A model generated the notes under the pieces. That model was not told where the DNA came from and ran no database searches. It saw only the letters and a list, made by a program, of their open reading frames with translations. Of a stretch of 51,218 bases of DNA, positions 16,124 through 23,616 are shown in pieces. Origin of the DNA: 66-474 sp035688305 (lineage in GTDB: Bacteria > Pseudomonadota > Gammaproteobacteria > Xanthomonadales > Rhodanobacteraceae). How positions within the stretch are numbered: the first letter of the stretch is position 1; each line of letters begins with the position of its first letter. The position numbers and the translations under genes are program-made. The stretch lies in the NCBI GenBank assembly GCA_035688305.1, contig DASSNC010000063.1:1-51218 (forward strand). The letters are read 5' to 3'.

Positions 16124-16124
16124 A

Positions 16125-16772
16125 ATGCTTCAACCCCATCAACAAGCCTTCCTTGACCTCGCGTTGTCGCGCGACGTGCTGCGCTTCGGCGAGTTCACCT
16201 TGAAGTCGGGGCGCCAGAGCCCGTATTTCTTCAACATGGGCAAGCTCGATTCCGGCGCGGCGCTGGCCCAGGTCGGCTCGGCCTATGCCGCAGCGGCACA
16301 GGCCAGCGACATCCCCTTCGACATGTTGTTCGGTCCGGCCTACAAGGGCATTCCACTGGCGGCAGCGACGGCCATCGCACTGGCGCGCGAGCGCGGCCGC
16401 GACCTGCCGTGGGCCTACAACCGCAAGGAAGCCAAGGACCACGGCGAGGGCGGTGTGCTGGTGGGCGCGCCACTGGCCGGCCGCGTGCTGATCGTGGACG
16501 ACGTGATCACTGCGGGCACCGCGGTGCGCCAGTCACTGGCGCTGATTCGCGCCACCGGCGCGAGCGTGGCGGGCGTGCTGGTGGCCCTGGATCGCCAGGA
16601 GCGCGGCCAGGGCGAGTTGTCGGCAACCCAGGAGCTGACCCGTGACGAAGGCGTCCCGGTCATCGCGATTGCGGCGCTGGCGGATTTGCTTGACTATGCC
16701 GGGAGTCGGCCCGAGCTCGCGGCGCAGGGCCCGCGCTTGCGCGCTTATCGCGAACGTTATGGCGCGGATTAG
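16125..16772 (+). CDS. pyrE: Orotate phosphoribosyltransferase
   Basis: Makes orotidine 5'-phosphate from orotate and PRPP in UMP synthesis. The 215-residue product has the N-terminal FGEFTLKSGRQSPYFFN (21-37), the flexible catalytic loop region YNRKEAKDHGEGG (98-110) and the PRPP motif VLIVDDVITAGTA (121-133). Length agrees with E. coli PyrE (213), and the N-terminus MLQPHQQAFLDLAL aligns with that family, fixing the ATG at 16125. No Shine-Dalgarno is visible because a GGGGACCGG repeat runs up to the start codon. The frame stays open upstream to 15972, through the repeat. Confidence 0.95.
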   Translation: MLQPHQQAFLDLALSRDVLRFGEFTLKSGRQSPYFFNMGKLDSGAALAQVGSAYAAAAQASDIPFDMLFGPAYKGIPLAAATAIALARERGRDLPWAYNRKEAKDHGEGGVLVGAPLAGRVLIVDDVITAGTAVRQSLALIRATGASVAGVLVALDRQERGQGELSATQELTRDEGVPVIAIAALADLLDYAGSRPELAAQGPRLRAYRERYGAD

Positions 16773-16816
16773 GTTGGCGCCCGCCGTCGGCCCACAACTT
16801 GCATGCTCCCAAGGCT

Positions 16817-16822
16817 TATACT
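16817..16822 (+). promoter_or_regulatory. -10 element upstream of the DUF4124 gene
   Basis: TATACT lies 26 bases before the ATG at 16848. No good -35 hexamer is seen at the usual distance. Confidence 0.35.
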
Positions 16823-16847
16823 GAAGCTTCTGAATCCGGAGCAATCC

Positions 16848-17504
16848 ATGCGACCAAGCGTCCTGCTCGTGCTGGCTGCCGTGCTGTCGATGGCAGGCTC
16901 GGTTGCGGCCGCGGATACAACCCCCGCCACCCATTACCGCTGGACGGACACTGCCGGGGTCGTGCACTTCGGCGACACCATCCCGTCCTCGGCGCTGGCC
17001 GGCGGCTACGACATCGTTGACGACAAGGGCCTGGTGGTGCGCCACATCGGGCGTGAACTGACGCCGGCCGAGCGCAAGGCTGCCGAGCTCGCGGCGGCGA
17101 AGGCAGCGGCGGCCAAACGGGATGCCCAGCAGCAGAGCATCGAGGACGCCCAGTTGTTGTCGGCCTATCCCACCGACAAGTCACTTGAGGAATCACAGCA
17201 GGGGCAACTCCTGCAGATGCGGGCCCAGATCGCCACGCTGGAATCCAACCTGAACAACCAGGAAGCTTCACTCACCGAGTTGCTGGCGCATGCAGCCGAC
17301 CTTGAACACAGCAAGCGGCCGATTCCGCCGTACATACACACCCGCATCGCGGACCAGCGCCAGACAGTCAATTCCGAGCGCGCAGCGCTGGCGCAACAAC
17401 GTGCCGACCTCGCACAGGCGAAGCTGAAGTTCGCCGCGCAACTCGACCATTACCGTAAATTGCGGGCCCGCTACGGCGGCGGCGGCAACGACCCCAACCC
17501 CTGA
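16848..17504 (+). CDS. DUF4124 domain periplasmic coiled-coil protein
   Basis: A 218-residue protein with a signal peptide (MRPSVLLVLAAVLSMAGSVAA-AD). The mature N-terminus HYRWTDTAGVVHFGDTIP is the DUF4124 signature (aromatic, W-x-D, V-H-F-x-D-x-P), common in Xanthomonadales exported proteins. The rest is Ala/Gln/Glu-rich and likely forms a coiled coil (about residues 75-210). GGAG six bases before the ATG supports this start. Function unknown; the domain is found in envelope proteins and may contact peptidoglycan, which is not shown by the sequence. Confidence 0.8.
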   Translation: MRPSVLLVLAAVLSMAGSVAAADTTPATHYRWTDTAGVVHFGDTIPSSALAGGYDIVDDKGLVVRHIGRELTPAERKAAELAAAKAAAAKRDAQQQSIEDAQLLSAYPTDKSLEESQQGQLLQMRAQIATLESNLNNQEASLTELLAHAADLEHSKRPIPPYIHTRIADQRQTVNSERAALAQQRADLAQAKLKFAAQLDHYRKLRARYGGGGNDPNP

Positions 17505-17510
17505 CGGGGT

Positions 17511-17780
17511 TCAAGCTGCCGCGTTGGTTTCGATGTGCTGCGCCAGCGCCCGCAGCGATCCGAACACCCGGCGATTGTCGGGATTGTCGGAACGCAACTG
17601 GATGCCGTAGCGCTTGGAGACAGCCAGCGCCAGCTCCAACGCGTCGATCGAATCGAGGCCCAGTTCGCCCCCGAACAGCGGTGCCTCGGGATCGATGCTG
17701 GAGGGCTCGACCTGTTCGAGGTTGAGGTTCTCGACGATCAGCTTCGCCAGCTCCTGCTCCGCAGGTGTTTGTTCGGACAT
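17511..17780 (-). CDS. xanC: Acyl carrier protein, XanC-like
   Basis: An 89-residue acidic four-helix carrier protein. The phosphopantetheine attachment site is Ser44 in GLDSIDALEL. It differs from the housekeeping AcpP (motif DSLDTVE). In Xanthomonas, XanC is an ACP that carries 3-hydroxybenzoyl or aryl-polyene intermediates of the pigment xanthomonadin and is encoded near xanB2. The divergent neighbour here is a XanB2-like chorismatase, so XanC is the best guess; a generic specialised ACP remains possible. The ATG at 17780 is preferred over one five codons upstream. Confidence 0.7.
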   Translation of the reverse strand: MSEQTPAEQELAKLIVENLNLEQVEPSSIDPEAPLFGGELGLDSIDALELALAVSKRYGIQLRSDNPDNRRVFGSLRALAQHIETNAAA

Positions 17781-17896
17781 GCCCCTTGGCCCCAAAATCT
17801 CACGGAATCAACCGTGTAGTGTAACATGGCGGGTTTCAGCCGCGACGCCGGATTGATGCACGGACCCTCGTTTCGACATCCCATGGATGGTGCCGC

Positions 17897-18862
17897 ATGA
17901 CCGCCCGCGAGGTCGCCGCGCTCGATGTTGCCTATGACACTTCCGCACCGGCCCGGTTGCTGGAGCGTGAAGGCGCGCTCGCGGTTTTCGAGTTCGGTGG
18001 CGGGTCGTCGCCGGCGGCCGATCCGCGCCACATCCAGGTCCCGCTGACCGGCCTCGACACGGCCGTGCCGCACGAGTACTGGTCGGTCGCCGCTTCGGTA
18101 GAATGCGGCCGCGACGGCGCGCTGCGCTGGGCGGCCGGCGGCGGTTGGCGAATGACGGTGGTGGAGGGGACCGAGCCTGGGCAAGGCGGGATCGAAGCCG
18201 CCAGCGAACAGGCCTACCGCCAGTTGTTGGCACACGTGGGCGCGGCTCCCGAGCATCATTTGCACCGCATCTGGAACTATCTCGACGCCATCAACGAGGG
18301 CGTCGCAGACCAGGAGCGTTATCGATTGTTCTGCAACGGACGTGCACGCGCGCTGCTCGCGCATGCTGTCAGCGACTTCCCGGCGGCGACTGCCATCGGC
18401 CACCGCAGCCAACACCATCTACTGCAGATCTACGCGCTCAGCGCTGTCGTGCCGGGCCACGCACTGGAAAACCCGCGCCAGGTGAGCGCGTGGCAATATC
18501 CCCGCCGATACGGGCCTACTGCGCCCAGTTTCGCGCGCGCGATGCGCCTGCCCGATGGATCACTGGCGATCTCCGGCACCGCCGCGGTCGTCGGTCACGC
18601 CTCGCATCATCACGACGACGTTGCGGCACAAGCCGACGAGGCGTTTGCCAACCTGCGCTCGCTGCTGGACGGCGCCGGGTTGCCGCCCTTTGATGCGCAC
18701 TCGCCGCTCAAGGTTTACCTGCGCCATGCCGGGGATGCCGGCGCCGTGCACGCCGCGCTGGCGCGTCACCTCGATCCAGCCGTGCCTCGCATCCTTCTGC
18801 ACGGCGAGATCTGCCGCAGCGAGTTGCTGGTGGAGATCGACGGCTGGCGGTTTGCGTCCTGA
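17897..18862 (+). CDS. xanB2: Chorismatase, FkbO/Hyg5 family (XanB2-like 3-/4-hydroxybenzoate synthase)
   Basis: A 321-residue protein. The middle part (QHHLLQIYALSAVVPG around 175-190) and C-terminal part (SLAISGTAAVVGHASHHHDD, then VYLRHAGDAGAVHAAL, and the end LHGEICRSELLVEIDGW) match the RidA-like chorismatase fold. In Xanthomonas XanB2 converts chorismate to 3-hydroxybenzoate (for xanthomonadin) and 4-hydroxybenzoate (for ubiquinone), acting in the cytoplasm. The divergent acyl carrier gene supports a role in aryl-polyene pigment. Other pigment genes (ketosynthases, XanA2 ligase) are not in this window. Confidence 0.78.
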   Translation: MTAREVAALDVAYDTSAPARLLEREGALAVFEFGGGSSPAADPRHIQVPLTGLDTAVPHEYWSVAASVECGRDGALRWAAGGGWRMTVVEGTEPGQGGIEAASEQAYRQLLAHVGAAPEHHLHRIWNYLDAINEGVADQERYRLFCNGRARALLAHAVSDFPAATAIGHRSQHHLLQIYALSAVVPGHALENPRQVSAWQYPRRYGPTAPSFARAMRLPDGSLAISGTAAVVGHASHHHDDVAAQADEAFANLRSLLDGAGLPPFDAHSPLKVYLRHAGDAGAVHAALARHLDPAVPRILLHGEICRSELLVEIDGWRFAS

Positions 18863-18952
18863 CCGGAGCTTGCGTTCGCCCGGGTGGACGCCTGGCATGG
18901 CCGACACATGCGCGCGCAGGGAAGCCTCCCTTGCGGCCTGCGGCCACCTTTC

Positions 18953-18976
18953 CCTTTCCCCGCGGACGGGGGAAGG
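18953..18976. repeat. Imperfect CCTTTCCCCG hairpin between xanB2 and glmU
   Basis: A ten-base stem with one mismatch and loop CGGA lies in the 193-base gap between the convergent ends of xanB2 and glmU. It resembles the CCCTCTCCC-type hairpins inside the atp operon. No T-tract follows on either strand, so terminator function is uncertain. Nothing else is seen in this gap. Confidence 0.4.
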
Positions 18977-19055
18977 CAAAACCAGCTGAATTGTGGTCAG
19001 CACCCTGGATGACGATGGATGCCTTTGCTTGCCAGCAGAACGCCGACAAAGCACG

Positions 19056-20432
19056 CTACTTTCGCAGGTCGTCCTTTGACGGCCGTTTCCAGCCCCTGAC
19101 CGTCGATTGCTTGCCACGAGCCACGGTCAGCTTGTCTGCGGGCGCGTCGGCAGTGATCGTCGAGCCGGCGCCGATGGTGGCGTGATCGCCCACGCGCACC
19201 GGCGCGACCAGCGAAGAATTCGAACCGATGAAGGCCCCGTCGCCGATCTCGGTGAGGTGTTTGTTGACGCCATCGAAATTGCAGGTGATGGTGCCGGCAC
19301 CGATGTTGACGCCGGCACCAACCTTGGCGTCGCCAAGATAGGTCAGATGGTTGGCCTTGCTGCCTTCGCCAAGGCGCGCCTTCTTGGTTTCGACGAAGTT
19401 GCCGATGTGGGTGCCGGATGCGAGTTCCGTGCCGGGACGCAGGCGCGCGAACGGTCCGATCGTGCACGCGCCGTAACTGGTCACGCCTTCGAGGTCGCAA
19501 TGCGCCCGCACCTCGCTGCCGGCCGCGAGGTTGACGTTGCGCAAGCGGCAGAACGGGCCGATTTTCACGCCATCGCCCAGCGTCACGCCGCCTTCGAGGA
19601 TCACGTCGACGTCGATCTCCACATCACGGCCATGGCTGAAGTGACCGCGCAGGTCGAAGCGCGCGGGATCGGCGATGCGCACGCCTTCCAGCATCAGGCG
19701 CCGTGCGTCGCGTTGCCGCAGATAGGTGCCAAGCTCCGCGAGTTGCGTGGCATCGTTGACACCGAAGGCTTCCATGGTATCCGTGGTCATCACCACGTCT
19801 GCGGGGTTGCCATCTTCCGCGGCAAGCTCGAACACGCCGGCGAGGTTGAGTTCACCGTGACGCGCGTCAGGCACCAGCCGTTCCACCCAATCCCGCAGCG
19901 GTGGCGATTCACCGTAAGTGACACCGGTATTGGTGACGCGCAACCCCCCTTGCGACTCGTCCAGATCACGGTCCGCGATCACCGCACGCACCCGCCCGAG
20001 GCCGTCACGCAGCACCCGCGCATAGCCTGTCGGGTCGGCGATCTCGGCTGCCAGTACCGCAAGATCCGCGTGGGTTGCCACCAGCTCGACCAGGGTTTCC
20101 ACCCGCAACAGCGGCATGTCGCCGTACAGCACCAGCACGCGTGCGGGTTCGGGGATGTCGTGCAGCGCCAGCCGCACCGCGTGCCCGGTGCCGCGCTGCT
20201 CGGATTGATGCACCCAGTGGATGTCTGTATCCAGCGCGAACGCGGCGCGCACCTGTTCGCCACGGTGCCCGTAGACCACGTGCAAGCCGGCCGGCCGCAG
20301 GCCGCGCGCGGTTTCCAGCACGTGTGCCAGCATCGGCTTGCCGGCCAGCGGCAACAGCACTTTCGGCAGCCGCGATTTCATGCGCTTGCCCTCGCCAGCG
20401 GCGAGAACGATCACGTGCAGGGGGTCGGCCAT
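19056..20432 (-). CDS. glmU: Bifunctional UDP-GlcNAc pyrophosphorylase / GlcN-1-P acetyltransferase GlmU
   Basis: Makes UDP-GlcNAc for peptidoglycan and lipopolysaccharide. The 458-residue product (E. coli 456) has an N-terminal nucleotidyltransferase domain starting VIVLAAGEGKRMKSRLPK, with VYGHRGEQV and VLYGDMPLL, and from about residue 250 a left-handed beta-helix acetyltransferase domain with hexapeptide repeats (ILEGGVTLGDGVKIG, GCxIG-like TSYGACTIGPFARLRPG). The ATG at 20432 is preferred to one 18 codons upstream. It lies 138 bases after atpC on the same strand, the usual order atpC-glmU in this order of bacteria. Confidence 0.96.
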   Translation of the reverse strand: MADPLHVIVLAAGEGKRMKSRLPKVLLPLAGKPMLAHVLETARGLRPAGLHVVYGHRGEQVRAAFALDTDIHWVHQSEQRGTGHAVRLALHDIPEPARVLVLYGDMPLLRVETLVELVATHADLAVLAAEIADPTGYARVLRDGLGRVRAVIADRDLDESQGGLRVTNTGVTYGESPPLRDWVERLVPDARHGELNLAGVFELAAEDGNPADVVMTTDTMEAFGVNDATQLAELGTYLRQRDARRLMLEGVRIADPARFDLRGHFSHGRDVEIDVDVILEGGVTLGDGVKIGPFCRLRNVNLAAGSEVRAHCDLEGVTSYGACTIGPFARLRPGTELASGTHIGNFVETKKARLGEGSKANHLTYLGDAKVGAGVNIGAGTITCNFDGVNKHLTEIGDGAFIGSNSSLVAPVRVGDHATIGAGSTITADAPADKLTVARGKQSTVRGWKRPSKDDLRK

Positions 20433-20570
20433 GGCACGATCTCCGGGAAAGCACGCAACGATGGCGCATTCCGCAGCCGTCGGCAAGTGCGGCCGGTCAC
20501 GCGCTGCATGATCCGACTCACGCCATGCAGCAGCACGGTTGCGTGGAAACGTTCCAGCGCCGGGCTACGC

Positions 20571-20993
20571 TCAGTGTTGCAGGCTGCGGCGCAGCCGCTC
20601 CATCGCCTGCAGCTGCGCAAGCGCCTGGGTCAGTTGTTCCTGCGCTTCAGCCACCGATTTGGCGTCGCTGCGCTCGGCCAGGATGCGTTCGGCTTCTTCC
20701 TTGGCGCGCTGGGCAGAGGCGCCGTCGATGTCATCGGCGCGCAATGCGGTGTCGGCCAGTACCGTCACTGCGGTCGGCTGCACTTCGAGGATGCCGCCCG
20801 ACACGTAGTAGGAATGCCGGGTGCCGTCTTCGCCGACGACCTCGACCTGACCCGGACGCAGCTTGGTGAGCAGCGGCGCATGCTGCGGCGCGATGCCGAG
20901 CTCGCCCGCTTCGCCAGTGGCGATGACCATGACCACGTCGCCCTGGAAGATCTTGGCCTCGGCACTGACGATGTCGCAACGGATGGTGGTCAT
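20571..20993 (-). CDS. atpC: ATP synthase F1 epsilon subunit
   Basis: A 140-residue central-stalk subunit that couples rotation and inhibits ATP hydrolysis. The N-terminal beta-sandwich (CDIVSAEAKIFQGDV, ELGIAPQHAPLLTKLRPG, YYVSGGILEVQPTAVTVLAD) is followed by two C-terminal helices (AQRAKEEAERIL; LTQALAQLQAMERLRR). Last gene of the atp operon, ten bases after atpD. Confidence 0.95.
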   Translation of the reverse strand: MTTIRCDIVSAEAKIFQGDVVMVIATGEAGELGIAPQHAPLLTKLRPGQVEVVGEDGTRHSYYVSGGILEVQPTAVTVLADTALRADDIDGASAQRAKEEAERILAERSDAKSVAEAQEQLTQALAQLQAMERLRRSLQH

Positions 20994-21003
20994 GGTCGTG
21001 TGC

Positions 21004-22446
21004 TTACGCCGCCTTCTTCGCGCTTTCGGCTGCCATCGCTTCGCCCTTCTTGATGGCTTCCTCGATGCCGCCGACCATGTAGAACGCCTGCTCCGGCAGG
21101 TGGTCGACTTCACCTTCCACGATCATCTTGAACGCGCGGATGGTTTCCTTCAGCGGCACGTACTTGCCGGGCGAACCGGTGAACACTTCGGCGACGTGGA
21201 ACGGCTGCGAGAAGAAACGCTCGCACTTGCGCGCGCGGTACACCGCACGCTTGTCGTCTTCCGACAGTTCGTCCATGCCGAGGATCGCGATGATGTCCTT
21301 CAGTTCCTTGTAACGCTGAAGGGTGCCCTGCACCTTGCGCGCGACGTCGTAGTGTTCCTGCCCGATCACCAGCGGATCGAGCTGGCGGCTGGTGGAATCG
21401 AGCGGATCGACCGCCGGGTAAATACCGAGCGATGCGATGTTGCGCGACAGGGTGACGGTCGAATCCAGGTGCGCGAAGGTGGTCGCGGGCGACGGGTCGG
21501 TCAAATCGTCCGCCGGCACGTACACCGCCTGGATCGAAGTGATCGAACCGGTCTTGGTTGAAGTGATGCGTTCCTGCAGGCGGCCCATTTCATCGGCCAG
21601 GGTCGGCTGGTAACCCACCGCGGAAGGCATGCGGCCCAGCAGTGCTGAGACTTCGGTACCGGCCAGCGTGTAGCGGTAAATGTTGTCGATGAACATCAGC
21701 ACGTCGCGGCCCTTGCCCGAGGCGTCCTTTTCGTCACGGAAATATTCGGCCATGGTGAGGCCGGTCAGCGCAACGCGCAGGCGGTTGCCCGGCGGCTCGT
21801 TCATCTGCCCGTACACCATCGCCACTTTCGATTCGGGGAAGTTGTCGGGCTTGACGACGCCCGCTTCGATCATCTCGTGGTAGAAGTCGTTGCCTTCACG
21901 GGTGCGCTCGCCGACGCCGGCGAATACCGACAGGCCCGAATGCTGGGTCGCGATGTTGTTGATGAGTTCCAGCATGGTCACGGTCTTGCCCACGCCCGCG
22001 CCGCCGAACAGGCCGACCTTGCCGCCACGCGCGAACGGGCACATCAGGTCAATGACCTTGATGCCGGTTTCCAGCACTTCGTTGGCCGCCGCCTGTTCGT
22101 CATACGCCGGCGCCGGGCGGTGGATCACCCACTGTTCCTTCTCGCCGATCGGGCCTTTCTCATCGATCGGCTCGCCGAGCACGTTCATGATGCGGCCCAG
22201 CGTGGCCTGACCGACCGGCACCTTGATGCCTTCGCCGGTGTTGTCGACTTGCAGGTTGCGCTTCAGGCCGTCGGTGGAACCCAGCGCAATCGTGCGCACC
22301 ACGCCGTCGCCCAGCTGCTGCTGGACTTCCAGCGTCACCGCCGTGCCCTGCACCTTGAGCGCGTCATATACCTTCGGCACCGCGTCGCGCGGGAACTCGA
22401 CGTCGACGACTGCGCCGATGATTTGAACGATCTTGCCCTGGCTCAT
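21004..22446 (-). CDS. atpD: ATP synthase F1 beta subunit (catalytic)
   Basis: The catalytic subunit of F1, 480 residues. The P-loop GGAGVGKTV lies near residues 154-162, followed by the catalytic Glu region GVGERTREGND, VYGQMNEPPGNR, the Walker B LMFIDNIYRYTLAG and SALLGRMPSAVGYQPTL. Separated from atpG by 153 bases containing two hairpin repeats, the only large gap among the F1 genes. Confidence 0.97.
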   Translation of the reverse strand: MSQGKIVQIIGAVVDVEFPRDAVPKVYDALKVQGTAVTLEVQQQLGDGVVRTIALGSTDGLKRNLQVDNTGEGIKVPVGQATLGRIMNVLGEPIDEKGPIGEKEQWVIHRPAPAYDEQAAANEVLETGIKVIDLMCPFARGGKVGLFGGAGVGKTVTMLELINNIATQHSGLSVFAGVGERTREGNDFYHEMIEAGVVKPDNFPESKVAMVYGQMNEPPGNRLRVALTGLTMAEYFRDEKDASGKGRDVLMFIDNIYRYTLAGTEVSALLGRMPSAVGYQPTLADEMGRLQERITSTKTGSITSIQAVYVPADDLTDPSPATTFAHLDSTVTLSRNIASLGIYPAVDPLDSTSRQLDPLVIGQEHYDVARKVQGTLQRYKELKDIIAILGMDELSEDDKRAVYRARKCERFFSQPFHVAEVFTGSPGKYVPLKETIRAFKMIVEGEVDHLPEQAFYMVGGIEEAIKKGEAMAAESAKKAA

Positions 22447-22475
22447 TGTGTAGTCCTCAACTCACTCGGATTGAA

Positions 22476-22498
22476 CCCCTCTCCCCTCGGGAGAGGGG
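22476..22498. repeat. Intergenic hairpin repeat inside the atp operon (atpG/atpD), copy 1
   Basis: CCCCTCTCCC (22476-22485) pairs perfectly with GGGAGAGGGG (22489-22498) across a three-base loop. It is followed by CAGGGGTGAGGGTTC, a phrase typical of dispersed GC-rich intergenic repeats in proteobacteria. Confidence 0.7.
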
Positions 22499-22569
22499 CA
22501 GGGGTGAGGGTTCGGTATTTCAATTGTGTGGTGGTGCAAGCCCGGACCCTCATCCGGCGCTGCGCGCCA

Positions 22570-22590
22570 CCTTCTCCCGGCGGGAGAAGG
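22570..22590. repeat. Intergenic hairpin repeat inside the atp operon (atpG/atpD), copy 2
   Basis: CCTTCTCCC (22570-22578) pairs perfectly with GGGAGAAGG (22582-22590) across a three-base loop. It lies just behind the atpG stop codon, 71 bases from copy 1. The intervening ACCCTCATCCGGCGCTGCG is a related phrase in inverse orientation. Confidence 0.7.
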
Positions 22591-22599
22591 AAATCAAAA

Positions 22600-23526
22600 T
22601 CAACCGCTGACTGCTGCCGCGCCGCCGACGATTTCGGAAATTTCCTGGGTGATGGCCGACTGGCGCGCCTTGTTGTAGCTCAAGGTCAGCGTTTCGATGG
22701 CCTTGCTGGCGTTGTCGGACGCGGCCTTCATGGCCACCATCCGCGCGGCATGTTCACTGGCCAGGTTTTCCAGCGTGGCGTGGTACACCGTCGCCTCGAA
22801 GTAGCGGTTCAGCACGTGTCGGATCACCGGCTCGGCTTCCGGCTCGTACAGGTAATCCCAGCTGGTGGCGCGCTCGACTTTCGCTTCGCTCGCGGCCGGG
22901 TGCAATTCGTCGCCTGCTGCACCGTTGACGTTGATTTCCTCGGCCATCACCGGCAGCGGCATCAATGCCTCCACCGTGGCCCGCTGGACCATGGTGTTGA
23001 CGAACTGGTTGTAGCAAAGATAGATACGATCGACCTTGCCCTGCATGAAACCGTCGTCGGCAATCTTCATCACGCCCACGAGTTTTTCCAGACGCGGGTG
23101 GTCGCCGAGGTGACTGACCGTACCGACCATGTCGACCTTGACGTGGCGGAAGAACTGCGCGGCTTTCTGGCCGATCGCGATGATCTCGACGCCGACGCCC
23201 TTCTGCTGCCAGCCATGGATGTCGGCCAGCACCTTGCGAAACAGGTTGGCGTTCAGGCCACCGCACAAACCGCGATCGGTCGAGACCACCAGGTAACAAA
23301 CGCGCTTGACTTCACGTTCCTTGAGCGCCGGATGCTGGTAGTCGGGCGTGGCCTGGGCGATGTGCGCGACCACGTTGCGCATGCGTTGCGCATACGGACG
23401 CGAGGAACCCATCAGTTCCTGCGCGCGCCGGATCTTCGACGCCGACACCATCTGCAGCGCACTGGTCACCTTGCGGGTGTTCCCGACGCTCTTGATCTTG
23501 GTGCGGATTTCTCTTGCGCCTGCCAT
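22600..23526 (-). CDS. atpG: ATP synthase F1 gamma subunit
   Basis: The rotating central shaft, 308 residues. N-terminal helix AREIRTKIKSVGNTRKVTSALQ and C-terminal MKAASDNASKAIETLTLSYNKARQSAITQEISEI form the coiled-coil; STDRGLCGGLN is the conserved middle motif. It is about 20 residues longer than E. coli AtpG (287), mainly through a loop near residues 195-220 (around NVNGAAGDELHPAASEAKVE). Confidence 0.96.
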   Translation of the reverse strand: MAGAREIRTKIKSVGNTRKVTSALQMVSASKIRRAQELMGSSRPYAQRMRNVVAHIAQATPDYQHPALKEREVKRVCYLVVSTDRGLCGGLNANLFRKVLADIHGWQQKGVGVEIIAIGQKAAQFFRHVKVDMVGTVSHLGDHPRLEKLVGVMKIADDGFMQGKVDRIYLCYNQFVNTMVQRATVEALMPLPVMAEEINVNGAAGDELHPAASEAKVERATSWDYLYEPEAEPVIRHVLNRYFEATVYHATLENLASEHAARMVAMKAASDNASKAIETLTLSYNKARQSAITQEISEIVGGAAAVSG

Positions 23527-23616
23527 GCCGTTTCCTGCTTTCTTGGGAGCGCGCGTGCGCGCGGCCCGTCGCCTTTGATGCCTATCGCCTGCGCGCAGGC
23601 TCCTGCATCTGTTTGA

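Noticed and set aside
21877..23616. A 579-residue plus-strand frame opposite atpD and atpG
   Set aside because: Antisense shadow of conserved ATP synthase genes with no recognisable domain.
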